Below are positions 22,741 through 34,407 of a stretch of DNA of 64,000 nucleotides, piece by piece. The DNA comes from Paraphaeosphaeria minitans (lineage: Eukaryota; Ascomycota; Dothideomycetes; Pleosporales; Didymosphaeriaceae). The stretch's first letter is position 1. Every line of letters begins with the position of its first letter. The notes beneath the pieces were generated by a model. The model was not told the origin of the DNA. It saw only the letters and a program-made list of their open reading frames with translations, and did no database searches. The translations under genes were made by a program, and so were the position numbers. The stretch spans positions 682,001-746,000 of the forward strand of contig WJXW01000004.1 of NCBI GenBank assembly GCA_015832175.1. The letters run 5' to 3'.

Positions 22741-23309
22741 CTTGAGGTTTGATGTGATTGTTGTGTAGCTTTGAGAGATGGCAAAGTTAGGTAAGATAAG
22801 ATATAAGACAGATGCTCATATGCTTATGTAGGTAGGTAGGGCACTGGAGATGATTCTCCTTTGAAGCTTGGGCGATGAGCAAGACGTTGCTTACTACGGA
22901 TCTCAGTGATAAAAGCCCTACAATGCGACTTGAAGATCAAGCAAACTGCAAAATACTTGTTAGACTACACGATTTCCGAGATAGCACGGTGACTGCAAGT
23001 CTGTGGAATACAGAATGGCCAATGGAGGGGCACCCGCTGACACTTGGCCGTTTGTGGTAAGGTCAAAATGCACGGTCCAGGCGTAGGTAGTGCGGGAGCT
23101 GGTGCAATTGTTTGGAGCTCAAGGGTCTCACGACCATAAACAACTTGCAAAACCACCGCTCGTCGCATCCTTCTTCTCAAATCCCTCCTCTTACCGGGGG
23201 ACATACTTCTCGCATCCCAGCCGCCCGCTTCCCTTGCATGGGGCGCACCGCTCCCACAGCCTCCTGCGCACACTGACGAAACCCCCGCGCCCTCTCCGCA
23301 CCGCGCAAC
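22741..23309. other. Divergent promoter region between oxygenase and MKT1 homologue
   Basis: About 570 bp with no supported gene. Small overlapping ORFs occur on both strands. The proximal part before 23310 is pyrimidine-rich, as is common in fungal leaders. Confidence 0.7.
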
Positions 23310-25794
23310 ATGATTCGCGACTTCCACACATGGAATAACACAATCGGCGAAGCGTCGCAGCTGGAAGACCTGCGCGGTCTTCGCGTCGGCATCGAAGCGG
23401 CCCATTACCTCGACCACCGCCTTCTCAATCGCAAGAGCATCTCCGAGCCGCTTGTACCTGCATTGGGCGGTCTACCGCTCGGCTTCTGGTTGCACATTGA
23501 AGAGGATCTCAACAAGTTCGCCCAGCTACAAATAGAGCCGTTCTTCGTTTTCAGCGGCCTCGACATTGCCAAACAGGATGACCCGTTCAGGGCGAGGCAG
23601 GAGGGTGCGGCAGTCAACGCGAATGCCTGGCATTTGTACGACAGTCACGAGGCGGAGAAGTCGGTCCACAAGTTTGGCCAATCCCGTAGGTCAACCGTAC
23701 GCACATGTCTATTAGATAAAGCTGACAGTCAGTAGCCTACGTCACCCCCGAAGATCTCTTTGGTGCGCTTCAGACCGTCTTGACCAAGAAGAAGATTCCC
23801 TTCATGGTCGCACCGTACAGCGCTTGGGCGCAGGTCAGTGCCCATCCTCATTGCTTCAGTCTATGTACTTACACCAGGTAGCTGTCCTATCTTGACAGGG
23901 AAGAGAAAGTCCAAGCTATTTCCGGATCGTCTGAAGTCCTCCTCTTCGACTGCAACCGAGTTATCACTTCGTGGGATCTCGAAGAGGGCGTGTTCAAGTG
24001 GATAAAGCGCGGGAAATGCGTTGCTGACCTGAGAAAGTACGTGCAAAACGCCGACATCGCGGACGACACCTTCGTCGACGCGTGCCTGCTCGCTGGCAGT
24101 CATTTCCTGCCTACACTGCCCAATCTGGATGGCCCCAACAGCAGGAACAAGATGTCAAAGATCAGCGGAGCTATTGAGATGATCATGAGTCAGGGCAGGT
24201 CAGGCCATGCGGTAGTGATGAACAACCGGGATGATCCAATCTTCCAACGAACGAACTATGTGGATAGGTACCGCAAGGCTCGCCTCGCCGTGAAGCATCA
24301 TCCCATCCTCACGACTGATGGAAAGATCCAACCCTTGCTTGAGGGGCAGCTTCCTAACGATTCGTACGAATTCATAGGGCAGCGATTACCGGACGAGGTC
24401 TACTACTACATGTCGAGGGGCTTGATCAATTCGCGCGTCCTCAGTTGGCGAGCGGCTAGTGAGATCGTGGAGGCACCACCGATTGACGGTGGAGATGGCA
24501 TTGCGTACCACGACTTGGTCAGCACCAAGCTTACCCCCCTACGCACAACGGCAATCAATTTGTTATCCTCGTCACTTCACAACTGGTACCAGCACAAGGA
24601 TATTGACCTGAAATGCTGGTTTAGGGTGGATCAAACTGGCAAGCACCAAGCATCTACCATCAGCATGAACGGTCTGCCAGAGTGGCGCAAGAGTGTGGAC
24701 ACCTGGAATGTCAAGGAAGCCACCTTCAAGGATGTTGTGTCCAAGTACAAGGTATCCAAGGTGTTGGTCCACTTGATGTATCGATGCTGATCTGTCAAGC
24801 CCGCCGGTCGCCTCGGCTCTGCGATCCTAGCTCTCCAGGACTCCGACTTCGTTACAAAGTCCGTGTCTAAAAAGGATGTGAACAACGTAAGCACATTCAC
24901 CCATGGCCGGGCCTTCGCTAACTCTTCATAGCCCCTCACCACGACAGATGAGGTTTTGTACAACTCGATCTGGCGATTCCTCGCACTACGAGAATATATC
25001 GACAACAACCACAATCTGACCGCATGGGGTAAGGTCTTGAAGACTGCCATCACAGCGCTCAAGGGCAAGCCAGAGTTGGAAGAGGGTACGGTTGTTGCAA
25101 TCGAGCTCATCCGCCAGGGTGTTCTCAACTGGGACCTTGATATGTTCCCTTACAACGGCGCCCCCATGCGCGGCGAGAGTACGTGTATCCACTATATGAA
25201 GAAAAACGACTAACAGCGAGCAGCCAGGGACAGACAGTTCAACCTCCTTGTGTCAAGAGTAGCAGGACTTGGCAACCTCCGGCACAAGGCTATCGGATTT
25301 ACGGGACCCCTCAGCCAGCACTTGCTGGCCTACGGCTCCATTGTCAACCTTGTACGCCAAACTCTCCGCGATCTGGTCGAGGTTGCTGCAACGCACATGT
25401 TCATGGGTGCCTTCGCCAAGCGTGACCTGACAAACCTTTCGGAGATCGCCATGGAGTAAGTTCACACTGAATACTACCTGCACGGTCATCCTAACACAGC
25501 AGTCTTCCCTTCCTCCTGTCGAACAATTGTGCGCTTAGCATCGCCATCAAGTCGTACCTCGATGAATTGTACACTGATAAGGACCCCACCGCGACCGAGA
25601 CTAAGGAGCGCGTTCGCGAGACGGCGGCCGACCGATACTTCCCCCAGGCCACTGACCTCGCCGGTGACCTCCACAGTGCTGGCGAGCTATGGGATGCAGT
25701 CTACGATGGAGTGAAGAGCTCGGGCAATGCGCTGAAGGAGTCGGAGAAGAAGCAGTGGGCCGAGGCCAACGAGTGGTTCGCTGCGCGACGATAA
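23310..25794 (+). CDS. mkt1: MKT1 homologue, XPG/PIN-like post-transcriptional regulator
   Basis: Seven exons: 23310-23685, 23733-23833 (or from 23736), 23882-24751, 24800-24886, 24932-25178, 25224-25455 and 25500-25794 (or from 25503); about 735 residues. The N-terminal third is XPG-N/XPG-I-like (LRGLRVGIEAAHYL, PFMVAPYSAWAQLSYL, EVLLFDCNRVI, DDTFVDACLLAGSHFLP), resembling FEN1-family nucleases. The remainder matches the MKT1-specific N and C domains (VYYYMSRGLIN, KDIDLKCWF, WRFLALREYID, LPFLLSNNCAL). In yeast Mkt1 works with Pbp1 in post-transcriptional control of mRNAs such as HO, and its alleles alter many traits. The start MIRDFHTWN is close to the expected N-terminus. Two introns end in tandem AG acceptors three bases apart, so one residue at each site is uncertain. 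Confidence 0.88.
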
Positions 25795-27168
25795 GGGAAG
25801 CAGAACAACCATCTTGGTGACTGCCCCTACAAGAAGCTGGTGCTGGACGGGAACTGTCAAAAACCGACGTTCAACGATTCAAGACGCGAGACGAATCTCG
25901 GAGCTGAATAGCACCTGTATCACGCCGGTTGCGGCAGCAGTGCGTGGGACGCACGGAGCTGCAAGCTGAGCCTGCTGCTTGTGCACATGCAGAAAATTAA
26001 CAATACTGATGCCATCCTATATGTAGGCTCCGTTCTTGAGGTTCCTGCGCTGACGTGCACTTGTTCCTTCCTATCCGACAGTCGCCCGACAACCCATCTC
26101 CTCACCTTCGCTGTCACCTTCACCTGGGCACCCACCTTCCAAACCTGCCTTTTTCCCCAAATTGCAGTGACCGCCGTGCTAACGTGGTTTTTCTCTTCTC
26201 ATGCCTCACCCTCCCTCCCTCCCTCCCTCCCTCGCCAACCTCCTCCGACTCACGTCTTTAGCTGCGCAACTACCATTGACTGACGTCTTTGGTCCCTTGT
26301 CCCCAATTAATGGTCGATGAAAATCTTCTGCTTCCTGTTACAGATTGCCATCGATCCATGGTCCGTCGTGCCTCTCCATCTACTTAGGTCTTTGGCTGTT
26401 CCTCTCCATCGACTCACGCCCTTGGTATCCTTACCCACTTCCCTGGCCTGCCTTAGCTCAAGATTCTGGGCCGGAAGCCGCATCCGCCTGCACTTTGCAC
26501 ATCGCGGAGCTGGGTGCGGTCGTGGTGTGCCAAAAGGCGGCAGGGTCCTTTCTGCTGGATGCTCGATTGAAAGGTTTGCTTGGTGTTCTCTTTCATTGAC
26601 GCTCGCGGCGAGGCTGCAGCACTAGCACTTGGTATGAGGCGGTGTATTGGTGGGTGTGAGGGACATATTTTTCTTGATCTGGACTGCCGGGGGATAGGGA
26701 AGGGCGCTCGGGTTGCTGCAATGATACGCAGACAAGTAGTTGATAACGTGATGTTTTACCTCACACGCGGTTACTACATACGGCCTTTTCTCTGTTGCTT
26801 CGTTTAACTTCGCTCTGTGTGTGTGTGTGTGTGGTCTATCTACGCCGTCGACAAGGCCCATTCATGTTGGAAAGGAACGACCTGAGCTCGCCTCCAGACC
26901 CAATTCAAGTGAACAGGGACGCACCTGACCCACGGGCGCGTGCGTTTGTGCGTTCCCACCGCCGCTGCCATTTCCAGCGGCACCACCTGCCACCTTCAAT
27001 CGCTCCTCGCTCCTCTGCCCAGGTACATAAAGACAGCCCCTCCCCCCCCCCCCGAACACTCTCAGTACACTTCACCACTCACGACACCCACTCCTGCAGG
27101 GGCTTCCCCATTTCACTGATCCAGACACCCACTTCGTCAGAGACTCGCCGTTCTATCGATCTGGCAAG
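25795..27168. other. Intergenic region
   Basis: The 3' flank of the MKT1 homologue and a long upstream region of the next gene. It contains a CCCT-type tract near 26213-26230, a GT repeat at about 26814-26832 and an uninterrupted C tract at about 27039-27051, just before the leader of the next gene. No protein-like ORF is seen. Confidence 0.7.
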
Positions 27169-27771
27169 ATGGCTCGTCTTTTCTTCTGCCTTGTTTCCGT
27201 GCTCGCTGGGGTGACTACGGTTACGGCTACGGCTCTTCCACCGCGTTCGGTCGTCGAGTCTCTTGATGTGCGCGATCCGCAGCGTCCGGTTATTGACTCC
27301 ATCGACAAGCGCGATCCTCAGCGCCCAGTTATTGACGAGCTTTATGTCCGCGACCCTCAGCACCCGGTCATTGATGAACTCGATGTCCGCGTCGCAGCGC
27401 CCTGTCATTGACTCCATCGACCGCCGCGCCGCCAACGAAGGCGTCGACGGTGACGGAATTAGTAAGACCTGCGGCATTGCCTACTTGACCACCACCCCCG
27501 ATAGCTTCACCTTCCTGGTGGCCAACACTTGCGGCTTGATCCACCCGGACGCTGAGGTGAAGTCCCATCGGGCGGTAAATCAAAACTGCAAAACGTGCTG
27601 GTTCTTCGAGCAAGTGAACCCTCGCTCATGTGTGCTGGCTATGCGAACAATATGCTGACTTGCACGCGTAGGAACGATGGATGCATGGGAGGAGTCGCCT
27701 GGCACGGTCTCATTGCTCCCAAGGAGGAGATCTTCTTCCCGCCTTCCTGCAGCTACATTTGCCGGGTCTGA
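27169..27771 (+). pseudogene. Secreted tandem-repeat (Kex2-type) peptide precursor with Cys-rich C-terminus, frameshifted
   Basis: The ORF starts MARLFFCLVSVLAGVTTVTA, a clear signal peptide. It is followed by about four copies of a 13-residue unit with core DPQRPVID(S/E)(I/L) at about 27262-27440, bounded by basic residues including KR and RR pairs. In the fourth copy the frame changes: compared with its neighbours two bases are missing near 27390, so the first frame stops at 27409-27411. The second frame carries on with the unit, then RR, then a Cys-rich segment (TCGIAY, NTCGL, NCKTCWFF). A last piece ending SCSYICRV and a stop at 27771 lies beyond a possible intron whose phase does not fit simply. 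Repeats separated by dibasic sites recall Kex2-processed repeat precursors of fungi. Function is unknown. It may be a pseudogene or carry a sequencing error. Confidence 0.55.
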
Positions 27772-28904
27772 GATACTTCTCGCTCTACTATGCACAACGG
27801 CGGGATGCGTGAGCCATTACTGGGCGAGCACTGTCTGGGCGAGGTGGAGATACGGGAACGATGCTAAATGTATGAACAGAATCAAAATATTCGAGAGGTT
27901 CCCGAGTATACATATGGGGGCCTCAATGGCATGGAGTATGTAATATAGCGGAATTAGAATTTCCTTCCTACAACTTTTTCCAGTCTTGTTTTGATTTGCT
28001 TCATCGAGTTGGACAACGGCGCTCGAGTGTGAAGGGCATGGTGCCCTATAGTACCTGCTTGCGGCATTACTTACCTCACTCGCCCGATCGCCTACCACTG
28101 AGCTGGAGTTACTGTCCAACGTCGCTTCGAGCGCGATTGATATGCCGTTGTTTCTCTACTCAGAGCTATTGGACCATCTGGCTCGAAAGAAACCGCATAC
28201 TACCATGCGTTCTACACCGGCTCCATACGTAGACGCTCAGTTCGTTTGCCATCCACACAGCCAGTAGCTCTGGCTCGTCCCCATGGCCTATCGGCTGGCA
28301 TTCGCCAACATCGTGTCGAAAGCGTCATCGTCAAAACCGACTGTTGCGGTTGTCCGCGGCCCTTGTGCCACTGGGCTGAGCTGCCTTTTCCATCGCCCTC
28401 TTGTTGTCAAAGCCAAAGTTGACATCCCATTCGCAAAGCCGCGAATACCCTGCTCATCCAAAATGTCTTCGTGATGCGCTGGCTCTTCTGAACAACTTGC
28501 TCACCTTGTTTTCGACAGTTTATTGCGATTGCTAGCTGCCACCATGATGGCTCGAGGGTTGGACAAAGCCGCGGCTGAGAGAAATGTGAAGCCGATGTAG
28601 GATGTACAGAGGGGGATAAAAGGAAGGGTTTCTGCTTCAGTCGTGGAAACATCTTGAGACAACAACTTCACAGTCCACTGGAAACATTTGACATTTCTTA
28701 CGATCTCTGGGACTCCAACCTTCTCCGAATCTGAGAGCTCTCCACTTTGACTTTTACAGAAACTACGAATCGACTCTTCGATTTGATCCTTCATTCAGCG
28801 TACGTGTTTGTTTCATGGTGTGACTTTAAATCTAACCCCTTTTCAGACTGTTTCCTGGACACTACTCATTCCAACAGCGTCAGGCCCAAACCTCCCCTGC
28901 CAAT
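27772..28904. other. Intergenic region
   Basis: No recognisable coding region, repeat or RNA. Short ORFs on both strands (for example near 28283-28474 and 28407-28794) lack domains or splice support. Confidence 0.6.
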
Positions 28905-29387
28905 ATGCACTCCGTCATCATCCCCATGCTCTCCCTCCTCACCCTCTTAACAACCGCCAACCCCCTCCCCAAGCACGCACAGCCCCTTATCGACAACTCC
29001 ACCCTCACCGAAGCCGGCATCCTTGGCGAAACCCACTCCAACATCCGCTTCTCCGCCGTCACAAACTACTCCTACAGCCACATCACGAATAACTACGGTG
29101 CCTGCGCCTCCGCGGGCCCCGATCCGCGCTACCTCGAGAACGACCCCAACTCATGGATGGTCTCGCTCGATGCCAACGTCAAAGGCTGGGCCGGCTACTG
29201 CGGCAAGAAGGTCCGGCTGACGGCGCCGGATGGGCGCACGAGCGAGGCTACCATCGTGGACAAGTGCCCCGGATGCGGTGTCGGTGGGGCGTATAGTCTG
29301 GATCTGTTCGAGGCGCCGTGGAACGCTGTTGGGGGCAAGACGTCGGCGGACAATGTGTACGGTGCGAATTGGGAAATTATCGGGTGA
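28905..29387 (+). CDS. Small secreted RlpA-like double-psi beta-barrel (barwin/expansin-like) protein
   Basis: 160 residues in one exon. It begins with a signal peptide (MHSVIIPMLSLLTLLTTANP), then a short propeptide-like stretch and a compact double-psi beta-barrel. Family marks are the YGACASAG segment, GYCGKKVRLTAPDGR and the conserved ATIVDKCPGCGVGGAYSLDLF, followed by DNVYGANWEII. Related fungal proteins are secreted, bind or loosen polysaccharides, or inhibit proteases, and several are expressed on host plants. No catalytic activity can be assigned. The stop codon lies within GGGTGAGTGAG, which could also be a 5' splice donor, so a short extra C-terminal exon is not excluded. Confidence 0.82.
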   Translation: MHSVIIPMLSLLTLLTTANPLPKHAQPLIDNSTLTEAGILGETHSNIRFSAVTNYSYSHITNNYGACASAGPDPRYLENDPNSWMVSLDANVKGWAGYCGKKVRLTAPDGRTSEATIVDKCPGCGVGGAYSLDLFEAPWNAVGGKTSADNVYGANWEIIG

Positions 29388-30007
29388 GTGAGCGGGGATG
29401 GCCGTGGTGTGGTGGAGCTCCCGTTGGTGGGTTGTCGTGCCTGACTGAGTAGCTGTTGCTGAGCTGGGAGACGGAGTGCTAGCCGGGGTTTGAGTTTGAG
29501 TGGCAGGGGCTCCGCTATCAAGTATTTCGTGAGCTTCTGATCTGGAAACGAACATCTTTTGCACAGTGTTATGCTTCAGACGTGATAATATTACAATGTG
29601 GTGTCCTTGTCCGCGGTCAGCTTCTGCGATTCGATCGTACTTCAGCTGGACAATAGGAATTACGTGGGATAGGATCTAGACTATCAATCTTTCCTTAGAT
29701 ATTGTACGGTATGTTCCCCTAATAAGCAGTATTCATAGCATTATTCACGCTTCTCCAACGATCAGTTCATTTCTACCGTATTGTAACCACGCTATGTCGC
29801 AAAAAGGTTTATTTTTAGGCATAGGTAGGCGTAGCATGCGTTCTAGGCTAATACCTACCGCACGTACCACGCTTATGACACACTCTATATACTCCGTGTT
29901 CTTCCGCACGCTCTGTAAGAAGTCTATAGATCACACGACGCTGCTACCATTCCTGCCACAAATATTACTTACGTAAGCAATCCTTCAGGGTCTAAATGCG
30001 GTAAAGT
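29388..30007. other. Intergenic region, partly AT-rich
   Basis: The first about 200 bp are ordinary 3' flank. From about 29640 the sequence becomes poorer in GC and stop-rich in all frames, resembling decayed repeat DNA next to the inverted-repeat element that starts at 30008. No gene is seen. Confidence 0.55.
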
Positions 30008-30783
30008 AGTGGGACGTCTGGCGAGAGTGTCGGCCTGCCGAGCGCCCGAACACCGTCGTCATGCCCCTCACCACACTGCCCACCTGACCACTATAAAGTA
30101 GTCATATTATATATTCTAGAGTTATAGTAGGGTAACTAGCAACAGTACATTAATTAAGCGTGTTTATATAATCTATAGCTGCTATTATAGTAGAGTAATT
30201 TACTCTAGCGCAAAGCTACTTTCTCTACACGTTCTAATAGTAACTATATTAGCACCTCTAGTATAGTTACCTACTATACTACTAATCTATAGTAAGGTAG
30301 GAAGTTAGGCGTGTCTTTACAGTTTAAAATACTAAAAAAATATTATAAAAGAAGGTAGAGTATAGAGTTATCTAGAATATAGTAATATTACTATAAACAA
30401 AGTATTACCTACCTAGAAAATAATGTAGCACTACTTAGGTAGGCTATATTAAATTCTAGAGAGTTAATTTACCCTTAGTCTAATAACCCTTATATATTTT
30501 AGATAAATTATTAAAGTACTATTAACTTCAGCGCGTAGGTGTAGTTCTATAAAAATCTACTGTAAGGGTGTAGTAAGCACTGCTACCTTTAGACCTTTAC
30601 TAGCGTTATAAATAATTAGAGTAAGTAAGCTAGGAAGAATAAGTAGAAGTAAGAGATTAATATTATTTAAAAAGCTACTAATTTCGGCGTTATTTAATAG
30701 AGTTATAGTTGATTGAAATCTCTGTATCTATGATAGTGTTCTCGGCGCTCGGCAGGCCGACACTCTTCGCCAGACGTCCCACT
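30008..30783. mobile_element. AT-rich element bounded by about 45-bp terminal inverted repeats
   Basis: The left terminus begins AGTGGGACGTCTGGCGAGAG and runs to about 30053. The right terminus (30736-30783) is its reverse complement with a few differences (one extra A and small changes near the inner end). Between them lie about 680 bp of strongly AT-rich, stop-filled sequence full of TA and ATAG motifs, unlike the GC-balanced flanks and GC-rich termini. This fits a small DNA transposon or MITE-type element whose interior was mutated by repeat-induced point mutation. No transposase survives and no target-site duplication is obvious by eye. Confidence 0.75.
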
Positions 30784-31025
30784 CTTCTACCTACCATAGG
30801 TAGTAACCGTAAGACTTAATTCCAACGCGGGGCCCCGCTTCGGCACCTATTAGCCACGTCACCACCAAAAGCTTATCCCCAAGTTCGTACGAAGCTGTCA
30901 CGATATATCTTTGAAATCAATGTAGTGTTTGGAAAATCGGTATCGTCCTGCGAAGTTACCCTGCTTCGCTCTCCTCTGTCTTGCCTTAGCCAGTCTTTTC
31001 CGCTGTTTCTGGAACATCTTGTCAG
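30784..31025. promoter_or_regulatory. Upstream region of the FAD monooxygenase
   Basis: Only about 240 bp separate the end of the inverted-repeat element from the monooxygenase start codon, so the element abuts the promoter. No specific regulatory site was identified. Confidence 0.4.
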
Positions 31026-32902
31026 ATGGTCAACAAAACCGATGTCCTGATATGCGGCTCCGGGTCTGCCGGCATATTCGCCGGGACCTGGCTTGCCCGC
31101 TATGGCATCCCCTTTACGATGCTCGAGCGACGCGCCGGCCCCATGGAAATTGGCCAAGCGGACGGCGTGCAATGCCGGACCGTCGAGATCTACGAATCGT
31201 TTGGCCTTTCTGAAGAATTGCTCCGTGAGGCCTATCACATTTTGGAAGTATGCTTCTGGGGTGATGATGGGAATGGGGGTATTGTACGGAAGAGCAGAGC
31301 AATGGATACGGAAAACGGACTGAGCCACATGCCACATGTCATTTTGAACCAGGCGAGGATGAATGATCTGATGCTGGGGAAGATGGATGAGCTTTGTGGT
31401 GGTGAGAAGAGGATTGAGTATGGTTGGGAGATCAAGAAGGTGGAAGTCGATGAAGCACTGTTAGGGGATCCGCATAGTTACTGCTGCAAGGTTGTCGCAG
31501 AAAAGGACGGGAAAGAAGAAACATGGTTGTCAAAGTACGTTATAGTAAGTATGCGCCTAACGCCTGCTGGTCAATGGAGGTTTAACATAGACAGGGCTGC
31601 GACGGTGCTCACAGCATTGTACGCAAGAGCCTAGGCTATGAGATGGTCGGAGATACTACCGACACGGTCTGGGGCGTCATGGATATATACCCTCAAACAA
31701 ACTTCCCGGATATACGCAGAAAAAGCACGTTGCATTCATCGTCTGGCAATATCCTCATCATTCCGCGTGAAGGCGGTTCGCTTGTGCGCTTCTACATCCA
31801 ATTACCCCCCGGCTCGCGGGCGAAAGACGTCAAGCTAGAAGATCTTCAAAACACGGCAAAGAAGATATTCGCCCCATACAAGATGGACTTCGCCGATACA
31901 TTCTGGTGGAGCGCATACAGCATAGGCCAACGGATAGCCAACCACTTCCACAAAGGCCATCGCGTCTTTCTGACGGGCGATGCATGCCACACACACTCAC
32001 CCAAGGCAGGCCAAGGCATGAACGTCTCTCTGCAAGACGGGTACAATCTTGGCTGGAAGCTAGCGTCTGTCCTGCGTGGTCTATCACCGCAGTCGCTACT
32101 ACGCACGTATGTACTCGAGCGCACGAAGACTGCCGCGGACCTGATCGCCTTCGATCGAGTCTTCTCTAAGAAGTTTTCCACCCAGGAGGAGCGGCCTGGC
32201 GAGTTCGCAGAGTACTTCGTCAAGAGCGGTCGGTACACGGCTGGTTTCACAGCGCAATACGATGACTCGGAGTTGACGGATGCGAACGGCAGCAGGCAAG
32301 AGCTAGCGGAAGGGTGCCCCGTCGGTATGCGCTTCCCGAGCGCCCAGGTTATACGCTTTTGCGACTGCAAGGCGATGCAGTTGCAGCGCGTGTTGCAGAG
32401 CAATGGGCGGTGGCGCATCGTTATTTTCGCTGGCGACATAAATAACCCAGACCACAAATTGAGACTAGAAAAGGTAAGACAGCGAGCAAGACTTTGTTGA
32501 AATGGGAGCTTACGTATGCAGCTTGCTCAATTCCTCGAACCTCTCGTTCGTACCTTCACACCTGCCAGCGAAAATATTGATGATCTCATCGAGCCAATTG
32601 TGGTCCTAAAAAGCAAGTTTCTAGAGACGCAGCAGGAGCAGATACCCGGATACTACTGGCCGGTGACAGGGAAGTGGAAGATACGGGATCTCCACAAGGT
32701 ATACATAGACGACGGACACTACAACCACGGGCACGGCCACGCCTACGAAAAGTACGGTATTGATGGAGACATCGGCGCAGTCCTCATTGTTAGACCGGAT
32801 CAGTATATTTCAAAGGTCACAGCGTTGGACGACTTCGATGGTGTCGAAGGTTTCTTCAGAGGTTGTTTCGTGGGAAACAAGACCTTGGATGGCACACTGT
32901 AG
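31026..32902 (+). CDS. FAD-dependent aromatic monooxygenase (phenol 2-monooxygenase type)
   Basis: Three exons, 31026-31544, 31595-32473 and 32522-32902; 592 residues. The dinucleotide-binding motif is near the N-terminus (VLICGSGSAGIFAGTWLARYG, about residues 7-27, followed by LERR). The DG motif is in GCDGAHSIVRKSLG. The FAD ribityl-binding GD motif is in VFLTGDACHTHSPKAGQGMN near residue 301. The last about 170 residues form the thioredoxin-like C-terminal dimerisation domain of phenol hydroxylases (ending in LIVRPDQYIS). The enzyme should use NAD(P)H and O2 to hydroxylate a phenolic or similar aromatic compound. The substrate is unknown. It is convergent with the rhodopsin-like gene, with 96 bp between stop codons. 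Confidence 0.92.
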
Positions 32903-32998
32903 ACTGAGAAGACGACGTGTAAGATGGCATGGTAGACGTCACGTGTAATATACTGATTTGCTGAAAGGGCCAAGTTTATAGATTAAAAGTTAAAGCAG

Positions 32999-34407
32999 CT
33001 ATTGCTTAACGTGCGCCTCGTCCATGCTCTTGATGCTCCCGGTCGTGGTCATGCTCTCCGCCTTCGCACTCGCCGGGCTAGTCGGACCCATCTCAATCGT
33101 GACACCCGGCACCCAGAGATGTTGCTCTGTCCTCCCATCAAGTGCCTTGTGCTCCAACTCTATCCGTGATGTGGGTGGCCCATATATCCTCTCTTCGCTC
33201 TCGCTTCTCTCTAGATTGTGGATGCTCCTGGTGTTGGACACATTGACGCTAACGGTCTTGGAAATGCCCCCATGTTGTGGATTGCTCTTCAGTCCGATCC
33301 TAGACTTTCGTTGCGATCGCACGGCCCCTGATCGCCACGCTGATCGTTGGAGGGATCCGGATAGGTAGCGTCCATCGTAGGAGTTGTGCGACCAGCTCTT
33401 TAGTCTGAAGATGCGTTGAACGAGTGGGTACGTAAGGGGCAGGTTCGCGCAAAGGAAGGCGGTGTAGCTCTCGCGGAGGTACCACGCTGTCCACTCGTCG
33501 CCGAAGGGATGTGAGAAAGAGTAGTATTTGTTCAGGACAGCTGCGACAATCTGTTATCGTTAGAGATTTGGTCAACTCTGCTCGAGGTGTATACGTACGT
33601 CGAAGGTTCCAATCAGGAAGATGCCGATCAATATCGCTTTGTTCTTCTTTGGCAGCTTGACCTTGAATAGGAGGGGCATAGGAATTGCAATGATCATGAT
33701 ATCAGAGGAGATGTTAAGAATAGCGTTCGTAATGAGGTGGTGGGTTGCCGCAGAGCATTGGGGATTTGAGGGAGGAACAGCCCAATATTGATTGAATGGC
33801 CGGCACCAAACGCCGAGGTAGAGGATCTCCATGACCACCTGTGGCAAGATATCAGGCACCGAAAGAGACGCGCATTTTTGGTAATCTTACGAATCCAAGA
33901 GCCGTATATATAGAGACGATCATAACGATCTTGTGCTGTGGTAGAAGCGCTCTAAAGGCCTAGTCAGCACTGCAATATGCACGTCGCAGCAATGCTAGAA
34001 CTTACGTCATGCGCCTGTACATCAATAGCAGACATGCTTTCACAAGCCAGATGGTGATGCACTGCATTTGCTCCACCACCAAAACTAGCTTGGATCCATA
34101 GATCCGTTGTTGTATCTCGTCTGCCGAAAACGTAGCAATGTCTTCGCCAGGAGCAATGAGGTTGCTGTTGCTGCGCACCACTATGTGCATTGCACCCATT
34201 AAGACAGACATTGAGATCTGAGGCCATGTCAGCGGAGGGACGATGTTCGACACAAGGTCAAGATACCATAGTAACGCAGATCAGATAGTCGTCGATTCCC
34301 AGCGCCTTCCATGAGCCATGGTGAAGCTTCCTGGAGACGAGGCGGATTATAAGCACTAGCCAACATGTGGCATACCAGATTCCAGACTCTGGCTCGAGTC
34401 TCGACAT
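32999..34407 (-). CDS. Fungal rhodopsin-domain integral membrane protein (Pth11/SAT5-like)
   Basis: Five exons: 34407-34267, 34217-34006, 33951-33891, 33838-33599 and 33550-32999; 401 residues. The first about 265 residues contain the multi-helix fungal rhodopsin-fold domain: GIDDYLICVTM, IYGSKLVLVVEQMQCITIWL, the MYRRMT segment, a long loop with WCRPFNQYWAV and CSAATHHLITNAILNISSDI, then IAIPMPLLFKVKLPKKNK and a final helix. About 130 hydrophilic residues follow as a cytosolic tail. Some family members (Pth11) are GPCR-like surface sensors; most have no known ligand. The model begins inside the first helix (WYATCWLVLIIRLV) with a very short N-terminus, so a further 5' exon upstream of 34407 is possible. 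Confidence 0.82.

Noticed and set aside
21700..25794. Secondary-metabolite cluster around the 2OG oxygenase
   Set aside because: Neighbours are a replication scaffold and an MKT1 homologue; no synthase, P450 or transporter lies nearby.
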